From Eubacteriales bacterium mix99 (lineage in GTDB: Bacteria; Bacillota; Clostridia; Caldicoprobacterales; DTU083): a stretch of DNA of 64,000 bases. A model generated the notes under the pieces. It made no database searches and had not been told where the DNA came from. It saw only the letters and a list, made by a program, of their open reading frames with translations. The DNA is taken from assembly GCA_038396605.1 (NCBI GenBank), contig CP121690.1, forward strand, positions 2,508,356 to 2,572,355, written 5' to 3'. Of this stretch, positions 42,823-50,557 are shown piece by piece. Both the position numbers and the translations under genes were made by a program. Each line of letters starts with the position of its first letter. The stretch's first letter is position 1.

Positions 42823-43961
42823 TTCATTTCTTCCTTAGAATGAGAATGGATATAAAGTCTTGGCACTCTTTCGCTGATGGATGTCAGGATTTCATAGGAA
42901 ATCGTTCCACATAAATCTGCCAGGTCATCCGCCGTAATGGCTTCTCCATCCTGTTCTCCAATGAGAATGACCGGATCTCCTGTAACAATTCCCGGTATAT
43001 CGGTGATGTCCACCATGGTCTGGTCCATGCAGATCCGCCCGACCACAGGTGCCCGTTTTCCATGGATCAGAACACTTCCACGGTTGCTCAGCAGCCGGTT
43101 GTAGCCATCTGCATATCCCACCGGCAGGGTTGCAATCGTTCTTGTATCCCGTGCAACGTAAGTCCGTCCATAACTGATGCTGCACCCCGCTTCCACCGTT
43201 TTTATATGGACAATCCGGGTTTCCCATTGCAATACGGGCAGGAGCCGGATCGTTTCCTTTCGTTCGGTCGGGAATGGAAAGTAGCCATACATACTGATCC
43301 CGCCCCTTACCAGGTTGTAGTTGGCGTCCGGAAACCGGAAAATCCCGGCACTGTTGGAGGCATGGACCGTGCGGAGAGGAAATCCGCTATTTTGCAGAAA
43401 CCGGATCATAAGATGAAACTTTTTGATTTGTTCCCGGGTAAATGCAGGATCCTCTTCGTCAGCCGAAGCAAAGTGGGTAAAAGCTCCTTCAATGGACAGA
43501 TTTTTCATGTCTTTCAGTTCGTCTGCTGCATCCTGCAGCTCCTTCCGACTCCTAAAACCGATTCGGCCCATTCCGGTATCCAGCTTCAGATGGACCTTCG
43601 CTGTTTTACCTGCTTTTTTTGCTGCCTGATTCAGACAACGGGCTGTGGGAAGGGACGGTACTGCCTGGGTCAGTCCATATTGAAGAACGGCTGTGCATTG
43701 TTCTTCATCGATTTCCCCCAGGACCAGAATCGGTGCGGCTATTCCTGCTTCCCTCAATTCCGCTCCCTCTTCCGGCAGGGCAACGCCTAACTGGGAGGCA
43801 CCGGCTGCAATGGCACCGGCTGCAATTTCCTTTGCACCATGGCCATAGGCATTTGCCTTGACAATTGCCATAAACTCGGTTTCCGGTAAAATCAGGGATC
43901 GCAGGCCCTGTATATTATGTTTCAGTCTTGACAGGTCAATTCGTGCAATCGTTGGTCTCAT
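42819..43961 (-). CDS. alr: Alanine racemase
   Basis: A 380-residue PLP enzyme making D-alanine for peptidoglycan. PLP Lys lies in MAIVKANAYGHGA near residue 36. LDTGMGRIGFR follows near 130, HASNSAGIFRFPDANYNLVRGGISMYG near 200, and the catalytic Tyr in GCSISYGRTYVARDTR near 260. C-terminal beta domain contains VVGRICMDQTMVDIT. In spore formers alanine racemase also dampens L-alanine germination. ATG at 43961 with AGGAGG 12 bases upstream. It starts one base past the iorB stop. Confidence 0.95.
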   Translation of the reverse strand: MRPTIARIDLSRLKHNIQGLRSLILPETEFMAIVKANAYGHGAKEIAAGAIAAGASQLGVALPEEGAELREAGIAAPILVLGEIDEEQCTAVLQYGLTQAVPSLPTARCLNQAAKKAGKTAKVHLKLDTGMGRIGFRSRKELQDAADELKDMKNLSIEGAFTHFASADEEDPAFTREQIKKFHLMIRFLQNSGFPLRTVHASNSAGIFRFPDANYNLVRGGISMYGYFPFPTERKETIRLLPVLQWETRIVHIKTVEAGCSISYGRTYVARDTRTIATLPVGYADGYNRLLSNRGSVLIHGKRAPVVGRICMDQTMVDITDIPGIVTGDPVILIGEQDGEAITADDLADLCGTISYEILTSISERVPRLYIHSHSKEEMK

Positions 43962-43962
43962 A

Positions 43963-44550
43963 TTATTTCGTTTCCTCCTGTATGGCATATCCCATGGAGA
44001 AAGCTTTCCGGTTGGCTTCCACAGTTTTTGGGGGCACGGTTTCTTCTATTGCTTTCTGCCATGTTTCCGGAGAGGCTTCCAGATATCTGGCCAAAGCACC
44101 AAGAAGCGCAGTATTCGTTACTTTCAGATTGCCGACTTGCTCTGCAATCTTCATTCCAGGAATCCAAGCCAGTTGTCCGCACCGGAATTTCAATTTTTGG
44201 GAAAGCCCTTCAGGATATTTGGATATGCCCATAATAACCGGCATGGGATCGATTTCCTGATCGTTTACTACCAGGATTCCGTTGTCCCGCAGATAAGGAA
44301 GCCAGCGATAAGCCTCCAGTTTCTCAAAGGCCAGTATGATGTCAGCCTGTCCACGTTCCACCAGGGGCGATGAAACGTGATGCCCGAATCGGACATGTGT
44401 CACGACGCTTCCACCCCGCTGCGCCATGCCATGAACTTCGGATATTTTCACATCAACACCACAATTCATTGCCAGTTGACCCAATATTCTGCTGGCCAGG
44501 AGCGTCCCCTGCCCCCCGACCCCTACAATCAGTATATTCGTGTCCTTCAT
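43963..44550 (-). CDS. iorB: Indolepyruvate ferredoxin oxidoreductase, beta subunit
   Basis: A 195-residue gamma-type domain of a 2-oxoacid:ferredoxin oxidoreductase. NILIVGVGGQGTLLASRILGQ at 5-25, KISEVHGMAQRGGSVVTHVRFG near 45 and ALLGALARYLE near 150 are typical of IorB. With IorA it oxidises aryl pyruvates from aromatic amino-acid transamination to aryl-acetyl-CoA and reduces ferredoxin. ATG at 44550 overlaps the iorA stop by four bases; GGGAGG lies upstream. Confidence 0.93.
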   Translation of the reverse strand: MKDTNILIVGVGGQGTLLASRILGQLAMNCGVDVKISEVHGMAQRGGSVVTHVRFGHHVSSPLVERGQADIILAFEKLEAYRWLPYLRDNGILVVNDQEIDPMPVIMGISKYPEGLSQKLKFRCGQLAWIPGMKIAEQVGNLKVTNTALLGALARYLEASPETWQKAIEETVPPKTVEANRKAFSMGYAIQEETK

Positions 44551-46280
44551 TCTTTGCTGCCTCCCTCTATGGCATGGAACCGGCATACATTCTGACACAA
44601 GCCGCACCCATTGCACAATTGCTGGTTGATCCCGATCCGGTTTTCCTTTTTCAAAATAGCCGGACAACCAAGACGGAGACAGGATCCACAGGACTTGCAG
44701 CTCTCATGATCTATGAAACAGGGCAATCCGGATTTTTTGGATAACAGGACACAGGGCCTCTGGAAAAAGATCACGGAAGGCTCTTCCCTTTTGGTTTCTT
44801 CCTTTAGGATTTTCTCGGCCTGTTCGATATCAAAAGGATCCACTACCCGGACATTCGGGATGCCGATTGCCTTTACCAGAGCGTATAAATTCAATATCGG
44901 AGCCGGATCCCCCTTGATGTTTTTGCCGGTAGCCGGATGATCCTGATGGCCGGTCATCCCGGTTGTTGAATTGTCGAGAATCACTACTGTCGTAATTCCC
45001 TGATTGTATACCACATCGATCAGCCCGGTAATCCCGGAATGAATGAACGTGGAATCCCCTATCACTGCAATCAGTTTCCTGGAAAAATCCCGGCCTCTTG
45101 CCTTTTCCATTCCCAAAGCCATGCCAATGCTGGCTCCCATGCAGATACTGGCATCCACGCTGTTCAGCGGTGGGAGGGCACCGAGGGTGTAGCAGCCAAT
45201 GTCTCCCACGACCGTCAGATTCAGACGCTTCATCACATAATAGGCTCCGCGGTGCGGACATCCGGGACACAAAGCGGGCGGTCTTTCCGGCAATTCTTCC
45301 GGGAAGCCGGAGAACCGGGGCGTTATCCCGGTGATTTTTTCCTTAATAATCCAGGCGCTGAGCTCCCCCTGTCTGGAAAAAAGCTCCTTTCCGATTACGG
45401 ATATTCCCCGGCTTTTGATTTCGTCTTCCAGTATTGGCTCCAGCTCTTCGACAACGTATAGCTTTTTTACCCTGGATGCAAATTCCTTAATCCGTTTTAT
45501 AGGCAGTGGATGCACCATGCCAAGCTTTAGAATGGAAGCATCCGGAAGAGCTTCCGCTGCATATTGATAGGCTATGCCGGCTGCAATAATTCCAATGGAA
45601 GGGTCCTTGCTCTCCATCCGGTTGACAGAAAGTTGTTCTGCTGCTTCCGACAGCTCCGCTTCCCGCTTTTCCACAACGATATGCCTCTTCCGTGCCATAC
45701 CCGGCATCATGACATATTTCGCGGAATCCTTATAATATGCCTTCCTACCGACCTCTTGTCGCTCCTTTAGAGTTACAATACTCTGGGAATGGGATACGCG
45801 GGTCGTCATTCGGATCAGTACCGGTGTATCATAAGCCTCACTGATGCGGTATGCCAGTTTGGTAAAATCCTTTGCTTCCTGACTGTCTGCGGGCTCCAGC
45901 ATCGGGATATGAGCCGCTTTCGCATAATATCTGCTGTCCTGTTCATTCTGGGAACTGTGCATGCCGGGATCATCTGCTGTGACGATGACCAGCCCTCCGT
46001 TCACTCCGGTATAAGCAACGGTAAACAGGGGATCTGCCGCAACATTCAGTCCCACATGCTTCATGCATACCAAAGCCCGGGCTCCTCCAATGGAAGCGCC
46101 TATCGCTGTTTCCAATGCAACCTTTTCATTGGGTGACCACTCTGCGTACACCTCATCATACTTTGCAATTGTCTCCGCTATTTCGGTACTTGGTGTGCCC
46201 GGATAAGCAGCTGCCACCCGGACACCGGCTTCATATGCACCTCTGGCCACTCCTTCGTTGCCCAACATCAATTTTTTCAC
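44547..46280 (-). CDS. iorA: Indolepyruvate ferredoxin oxidoreductase, alpha subunit
   Basis: A 577-residue thiamine-diphosphate enzyme. The N-terminal pyrimidine-binding domain reads LGNEGVARGAYEAGVRVAAAYPGTPS. The TPP site is GDIGCYTLGALPPLNSVDASICMGASIGMALG, with GDSTFIHSG and LDNSTTGMTGHQDHP. The C-terminus has two ferredoxin motifs, CKSCGSCLRLGCP and CNGCGLCQNVC, the first degenerate in spacing as in known IorA. Start GTG at 46280 with GGGGGA six bases upstream. First of the iorA-iorB-alr-formyl-THF ligase operon. Amino-acid fermentation is a likely context. Confidence 0.94.
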   Translation of the reverse strand: MKKLMLGNEGVARGAYEAGVRVAAAYPGTPSTEIAETIAKYDEVYAEWSPNEKVALETAIGASIGGARALVCMKHVGLNVAADPLFTVAYTGVNGGLVIVTADDPGMHSSQNEQDSRYYAKAAHIPMLEPADSQEAKDFTKLAYRISEAYDTPVLIRMTTRVSHSQSIVTLKERQEVGRKAYYKDSAKYVMMPGMARKRHIVVEKREAELSEAAEQLSVNRMESKDPSIGIIAAGIAYQYAAEALPDASILKLGMVHPLPIKRIKEFASRVKKLYVVEELEPILEDEIKSRGISVIGKELFSRQGELSAWIIKEKITGITPRFSGFPEELPERPPALCPGCPHRGAYYVMKRLNLTVVGDIGCYTLGALPPLNSVDASICMGASIGMALGMEKARGRDFSRKLIAVIGDSTFIHSGITGLIDVVYNQGITTVVILDNSTTGMTGHQDHPATGKNIKGDPAPILNLYALVKAIGIPNVRVVDPFDIEQAEKILKEETKREEPSVIFFQRPCVLLSKKSGLPCFIDHESCKSCGSCLRLGCPAILKKENRIGINQQLCNGCGLCQNVCRFHAIEGGSKE

Positions 46281-46394
46281 ATAATTCCCCCATGACCCTG
46301 AACTGATATTGTATTTATTCTATACCATAATTTTCGCGAACTCAAGATAAACGGACAGAAAGAAAGTAAAATGTAAAAGGAAAGCAGGGAAAAG

Positions 46395-46421
46395 AAAAAA
46401 GGAAGGACAGCAGGTCCTTCC
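46395..46421 (-). terminator. Terminator after the DUF1540 gene
   Basis: GGAAGGAC (46401-46408) pairs with GTCCTTCC (46414-46421); on the - strand a T-rich tract follows. Confidence 0.85.
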
Positions 46422-46428
46422 CTGGAAC

Positions 46429-46602
46429 TTACTCCTGTATATAAGTGGAACAGTCTGTTTCCGTGGTGTTCTGGGCGTGCGGCGGCTGTATTTCGATTTC
46501 TGCTGCCTGGCAGTAATCTCCGGGTTTGTGATAATAGCAGGAGTTTACCACACATTTGACGCCCTGCAGATGTTGCTGCGTTTTTTCCGATTTTCCATAC
46601 AT
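46429..46602 (-). CDS. DUF1540 domain-containing small cysteine protein
   Basis: A 57-residue protein with four conserved cysteines: VKCVVNSCYYHKPGDYC followed by a terminal TDCSTYIQE. That is the DUF1540 pattern, a small probable metal-binding family common in sporulating clostridia with no known function. ATG at 46602 with AGGAGG at 46613-46618. It is monocistronic, with a terminator right behind it. Confidence 0.85.
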   Translation of the reverse strand: MYGKSEKTQQHLQGVKCVVNSCYYHKPGDYCQAAEIEIQPPHAQNTTETDCSTYIQE

Positions 46603-46755
46603 TTCTGTATCGCCTCCTCTTTTCTTATATATAGTATCCATTGATTTGAGATCAAATATTACAACAATAGTAATGAAATATATGGAAAATTACAGGCGAA
46701 AAATAAATGGATTGGATGCCGTGGCGACCAATTGGCGCCCCCCTATTTTGGGCAT

Positions 46756-46787
46756 AAAAAAAAGGAATTCCTAAAACCCGGAATCCC
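46756..46787 (-). terminator. Terminator of the tRNA array
   Basis: On the - strand GGGATTCC pairs with GGAATTCC and eight T residues follow (A tract at 46756-46763). It comes 12 bases after tRNA-Lys. Confidence 0.85.
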
Positions 46788-46799
46788 CAGAACCATCTG

Positions 46800-46875
46800 T
46801 GGTGGACCATCAGGGACTCGAACCCTGGACACCCTGATTAAGAGTCAGGTGCTCTGCCAACTGAGCTAATGGTCC
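46800..46875 (-). tRNA. tRNA-Lys (anticodon CUU)
   Basis: Acceptor GGACCAT/ATGGTCC, D-arm GCTCAGTTGGCAGAGC, anticodon stem-loop CTGA-CTCTTAA-TCAG, T-stem CAGGG/CCCTG, discriminator A, encoded CCA. Last gene of the array. Complete cloverleaf, 76 nt. Confidence 0.97.
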
Positions 46876-46920
46876 ATATGAAACTATGGTACTTATAAAA
46901 GCGGATACAAAACTGAAACT

Positions 46921-46997
46921 TGGCGCGCCCAGTAGGATTCGAACCTACGACCTCCAGATTCGAAGTCTGTCACTCTATCCAGCTGAGCTATGGGCGC
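46921..46997 (-). tRNA. tRNA-Arg (anticodon UCG)
   Basis: Acceptor GCGCCCA with matching 3' strand, anticodon loop CTTCGAA, T-loop TTCGAAT, encoded CCA. 77 nt. Confidence 0.97.
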
Positions 46998-47003
46998 AAA
47001 CAA

Positions 47004-47078
47004 TGGAGCGGAAGACGAGATTCGAACTCGCGACATTCGCCATGGCAAGGCGACGCTCTACCACTGAGCCACTCCCGC
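47004..47078 (-). tRNA. tRNA-Gly (anticodon GCC)
   Basis: Acceptor GCGGGAG/CTTCCGC with two wobble or A-T pairs, anticodon loop TTGCCAT, T-loop TTCGAAT, discriminator T, encoded CCA. 75 nt. Confidence 0.97.
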
Positions 47079-47136
47079 TTATTTTCAGGAACATCAGCCA
47101 TTATAGCGCATCTCGTGAAAAATGGCAAGTACGAAT

Positions 47137-47221
47137 TGGTGCGGACGAAGAGATTTGAACTCCCACGCCATAAGGCACTAGATCCTAAGTCTAGCGCGTC
47201 TGCCAATTCCGCCACGCCCGC
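47137..47221 (-). tRNA. tRNA-Leu (anticodon UAG)
   Basis: Acceptor GCGGGCG/CGTCCGC, anticodon stem-loop CTAGA-CTTAGGA-TCTAG, a long class II variable arm (TGCCTTATGGCGT), T-loop TTCAAAT, encoded CCA. 85 nt. Confidence 0.97.
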
Positions 47222-47264
47222 ATATCTCCCGGCCGTTTTATTCGCTTTGCACTCGCTATTCCTC

Positions 47265-47340
47265 TGATGACCCCTCAGCGATTCGAATACCGGACACCCT
47301 GATTAAGAGTCAGGTGCTCTGCCGACTGTGCTGATGGGCC
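47265..47340 (-). tRNA. Diverged tRNA-Lys-like gene (anticodon CUU), probably a decaying duplicate
   Basis: It aligns without gaps to tRNA-Lys at 46800-46875 and shares an identical 32-base central segment including the whole anticodon arm. Differences cluster in the acceptor, D and T arms. The acceptor still pairs in six of seven positions (GGCCCAT with AGGGGTC), but the universal T8 is C, one D-stem pair is lost, the G53-C61 pair is A-C, and the 3' end reads TCA instead of CCA. It may be a pseudogene or a specialised tRNA. Confidence 0.75.
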
Positions 47341-47343
47341 ATA

Positions 47344-47419
47344 TGGCTGGGGCGGCAGGACTCGAACCTACGAATCCGGGAGTCAAAGTCCCGTGCCTTA
47401 CCGTCTTGGCTACGCCCCA
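47344..47419 (-). tRNA. tRNA-Gln (anticodon UUG)
   Basis: Acceptor TGGGGCG/CGCCCCA, anticodon stem-loop CGGGA-CTTTGAC-TCCCG, T-loop TTCGAGT, discriminator G, encoded CCA. 76 nt. Confidence 0.97.
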
Positions 47420-47445
47420 AAATAATAACAGCAGACATCACTTAA

Positions 47446-47522
47446 TGGGGTGAGTGGTGGGATTCGAACCCACGACCTCCAGAGCCACAATCTGGCGCTC
47501 TAACCAGCTGAACTACACCCAC
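47446..47522 (-). tRNA. tRNA-His (anticodon GUG)
   Basis: Acceptor GTGGGTG/CACTCAC, anticodon loop TTGTGGC, discriminator C opposite an encoded extra G at 47523 (position -1), encoded CCA. 77 nt without G-1. Confidence 0.97.
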
Positions 47523-47545
47523 CATAATATAATAATCCTGATTAT

Positions 47546-47622
<77 letters not shown>

Positions 47623-47626
47623 ATAA

Positions 47627-47700
<74 letters not shown>

Positions 47701-47721
47701 ACTTCATGCTGACAAGTTAAT

Positions 47722-47750
47722 ATGTTATCATATTTAACCATTGATGTCAA
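47722..47750 (-). promoter_or_regulatory. Promoter of the nine-tRNA array
   Basis: On the - strand consensus TTGACA (47745-47750), a 17-base spacer and TAACAT (47722-47727), about 20 bases before the first tRNA. Confidence 0.8.
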
Positions 47751-47853
47751 CAAAAACTTACTGGAATTCCATGTAAACCATTCGTCTGTTCCCAGCCGGG
47801 ACAACAAAAATAGTATAGCGCAACATCCTGGTTTCGTCAAGGCCAAAAATAAA

Positions 47854-48465
47854 TCAGTCTTCTCTTCCCTGCGCACGCAGGAGAGAAATCATGGAATGTA
47901 GGGCAATGGCTCTGTGGCTTATCCGGTTTTTTTCTTTCAAAGATAATTCTGCCATGCTTTTATTGTGATATCTGTCTGGCAGGAAAAGAGGGTCGTAGCC
48001 GAATCCCCCGTTTCCGGACGGAGAAAGTCCAATCTTCCCGATACATTTGCCTTCCGTCTGCAGATACTTTCCATCTGGGTAATACAGGGTGATCACACAG
48101 CGAAAGCAGGCTTTCCTTTTTTCTTCCGGGACCTGCTTCATTCTGGCAAGGAGTTTTTCGTTGTTTTGCTGATCTGTTGCACCCTCACCGGCGAACCTTG
48201 CAGAATATACCCCGGGTTGTCCCCCCAAAGACTCCACTTCAAGGCCGGAATCGTCTGCCAGAGTAATTTCACCGATTCTTTTTCCGATTTCACTGGCTTT
48301 CTTGTAGGAGTTCCCTGCAAAATCAGGTTGATCCTCTTCCACCACAACGTTCAGTCCTGCTTCCTTCAGGGACAGGACTTCAAACCCCAACCTGGAAAAC
48401 AAACTCCGGAATTCCTTTACTTTTCCTGCATTATTGCTGGCGATGAGCAGCTTTTTCTTTTTCAT
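47854..48465 (-). CDS. rdgB: XTP/dITP pyrophosphatase (RdgB/HAM1 family)
   Basis: A 203-residue nucleotide-pool cleaning enzyme that hydrolyses XTP and dITP to monophosphates. [18 protein letters not shown] at the start, [26 protein letters not shown] near 68-93 and [14 protein letters not shown] near 152 are family signatures, with SHRAIALH near the end. ATG at 48465 overlaps the rph stop by four bases. Order gerM-rph-rdgB is as in B. subtilis. Confidence 0.95.
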   Translation of the reverse strand: MKKKKLLIASNNAGKVKEFRSLFSRLGFEVLSLKEAGLNVVVEEDQPDFAGNSYKKASEIGKRIGEITLADDSGLEVESLGGQPGVYSARFAGEGATDQQNNEKLLARMKQVPEEKRKACFRCVITLYYPDGKYLQTEGKCIGKIGLSPSGNGGFGYDPLFLPDRYHNKSMAELSLKEKNRISHRAIALHSMISLLRAQGRED

Positions 48466-49205
48466 GACCGGTCTCCCACCAATCTGCAGAGATCCCCCAG
48501 GGCCTTTTTCTGTATTTCAATCAATTCTTCCGTGCCGTTCTGACCCATCTGTAAAAGCTCCATCAGGTCTTCCCGGCTGAATGGGCTTTCCTCCCCGGTT
48601 CCCTGAACCTCCACGAATTTCCCATTGTCTGTCATAACAATATTCATATCCACCTTGGCATGGGAATCCTCATCATAGCAGAGGTCCAATATCCGATTTC
48701 CATCATGTATTCCCACACTGACTGCTGCGACATAACTGTGAATCGGACTTTTCCTCAGCATACCCTGCTCCATCATCCATTGGATACAGTACACCAAAGC
48801 GATAAAGCTGCCGGTGATGGATGCCGTTCGGGTACCGCCATCTGCCTGGATCACATCGCAGTCGATCCAGATGGTTCGTTCTCCAAGGCCTTTCAATTCA
48901 ACAACGGAACGAAGGGAACGGCCGATCAGTCTCTGAATTTCCTGGGTTCTGCCCTCCACTCTGCCCCTTCTTGACTCCCGGACCTTACGTACCTGGGTGG
49001 CTGCAGGAATCATGGCATATTCCCCGGTAATCCAGCCCTTTCCGGTTCCCCTCAAAAAGGGAGGCACCTTATCCTCCACCATGGCCGTACAGATGACTCT
49101 GGTCCTTCCGCATTCGATTAATACCGAACCATTTGCATGACAGATATAATCTGTTGTGATTTGGATCGGTCTCATTTGATTGTTGGCTCTTCCGTCTGAT
49201 CTCAT
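48462..49205 (-). CDS. rph: Ribonuclease PH
   Basis: A 247-residue phosphorolytic 3' exoribonuclease that trims tRNA precursors. [16 protein letters not shown] at the start, [51 protein letters not shown] and [19 protein letters not shown] are typical RNase PH motifs. Length is normal. ATG at 49205 with AAGGAGAAA upstream. It lies 75 bases downstream of gerM. Confidence 0.96.
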   Translation of the reverse strand: MRSDGRANNQMRPIQITTDYICHANGSVLIECGRTRVICTAMVEDKVPPFLRGTGKGWITGEYAMIPAATQVRKVRESRRGRVEGRTQEIQRLIGRSLRSVVELKGLGERTIWIDCDVIQADGGTRTASITGSFIALVYCIQWMMEQGMLRKSPIHSYVAAVSVGIHDGNRILDLCYDEDSHAKVDMNIVMTDNGKFVEVQGTGEESPFSREDLMELLQMGQNGTEELIEIQKKALGDLCRLVGDRS

Positions 49206-49280
49206 ATCTTTTTCTCCTTTGTGATAAATGATGGAACAAAGCTCAGACAGCCATTTTTCGACGGTCTGAGCCTGATCCCG

Positions 49281-50303
49281 TTATTCATATTCGTTGGCAA
49301 ATACCGGTGTGCTGTCCAGTGGCGTACTCTCTGCATAATCCTTTCCTTCCACAAGAACCTTTACCTGCTTCACTTCCGGAAACTGCATGGCCGCCATTTT
49401 TATTGCTCTCATTACCATGGCTTCACTGTCCCTGGAATTTGCCAGATCCCTGAGCTCCTTGCTGAAGTTCAGATAGGTCGTCCCCTTCTCCATCTGTGCT
49501 CCCAGAAGTTTGGTATCCGGAGGAATATCAATGGTCATATTGTCTTTATCCTTTGGCCCATTCAGCAGTTCCTGAATTGCAGTTTCCAGTGTCGTATTTT
49601 CGGATGACGTAATTCTCGTCACCGGAATCAGATAATCATACTGGCTGGGGGAGGTGCTTTGGTAGAATACGGTTACCTTTGCTCCCTGAGCCGTGGCATC
49701 GTCCGACATCTCAACATTGACATCCGATGGGCCAATGGGATCCTTTACTTTTGTTCCATGTTCCATGGAGTCAACGACCTTGCCGTCAAAAAGAAACTGC
49801 ACCTTATCGATGGTAGAAAATCCTGATAGGGTCAAAACAATGCCCTGAATCATATTGTTCTCTGCAGTGGCATCCTTGCAATCCAATACCGCACGATTCA
49901 GATCCAGCATGGCAACACGGTCCCTGATGGACATGCCCAGCACCTTGGCATCCGCAGGAAGCAGGGGCTTTAAGCCCATCATCATCAGGTCCTCCTGTTG
50001 CTCCGGGGTATCCGTCATAACATTCAGGGTAGCTTTTGCAATTCCTTCCACCCATGGTATCTTACGCATAACAGGAACCAAATATCCCGCATCATCCTGA
50101 TAGTAAACGACAGTCTCCCGGATCAGTTCATTTGTTTCCCCGCTCTTTTCCTTCTTTTCCCCGCTCTTTTCGCCTGTTTGTTCGTCTGTTGCCGTTGGGA
50201 TGTCTTTGGAATTTACTTTGCCTTCCTTCTTTTGGTTGCAACTGGCAAATACCAATGTAAGAATCAACAGCATTGCAGTCAGGAACCAGACTTTTTTTTG
50301 CAA
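49281..50303 (-). CDS. gerM: GerM-domain lipoprotein (sporulation/germination)
   Basis: A 340-residue secreted lipoprotein. The signal peptide ends in a lipobox LVFASC (Cys22), then comes a charged linker containing EKSGEKKEKSGE encoded by a 21-bp-period duplication, and two GerMN domains (about 65-180 and 195-325), each with the pattern LIPVxRxIPW or TRITSSENTTLETAIQELLNGP. In B. subtilis GerM is needed for sporulation/germination and helps localise the SpoIIIAH-SpoIIQ channel. Start TTG at 50303 behind GGGGAG. Next to rph as in B. subtilis. It is divergent from rqcH. Confidence 0.88.
   Translation of the reverse strand: MQKKVWFLTAMLLILTLVFASCNQKKEGKVNSKDIPTATDEQTGEKSGEKKEKSGETNELIRETVVYYQDDAGYLVPVMRKIPWVEGIAKATLNVMTDTPEQQEDLMMMGLKPLLPADAKVLGMSIRDRVAMLDLNRAVLDCKDATAENNMIQGIVLTLSGFSTIDKVQFLFDGKVVDSMEHGTKVKDPIGPSDVNVEMSDDATAQGAKVTVFYQSTSPSQYDYLIPVTRITSSENTTLETAIQELLNGPKDKDNMTIDIPPDTKLLGAQMEKGTTYLNFSKELRDLANSRDSEAMVMRAIKMAAMQFPEVKQVKVLVEGKDYAESTPLDSTPVFANEYE
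50136..50177. repeat. 21-bp-period imperfect tandem duplication inside gerM
   Basis: TTCCCCGCTCTTTT begins at 50136 and again at 50157, exactly 21 bases apart. It encodes the repeated Glu-Lys-Ser-Gly-Glu linker of the GerM lipoprotein on the - strand. The copies diverge after 14 bases. Confidence 0.8.
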
Positions 50304-50557
50304 AGCGATCTCCCCCCTTGTCTTATCTTAATACTATTTATATTAGGCAAGCAGGGGTTGTATGTATCCTTAAAATCAATTTCACACTGAAATTATTCTA
50401 TCACATTTAATCCAAACGGGACACTGTTCTGAAAAAGATCTTCCAAATCTGTTCCTTCCCGGCAAACTGGTGTATAATAAACATGACAGGAAATCAGGAT
50501 TAAAAAGAAATCATGGATAAGAACAGCATTATCCAATGGAATGCGGGAGGAATTGAA

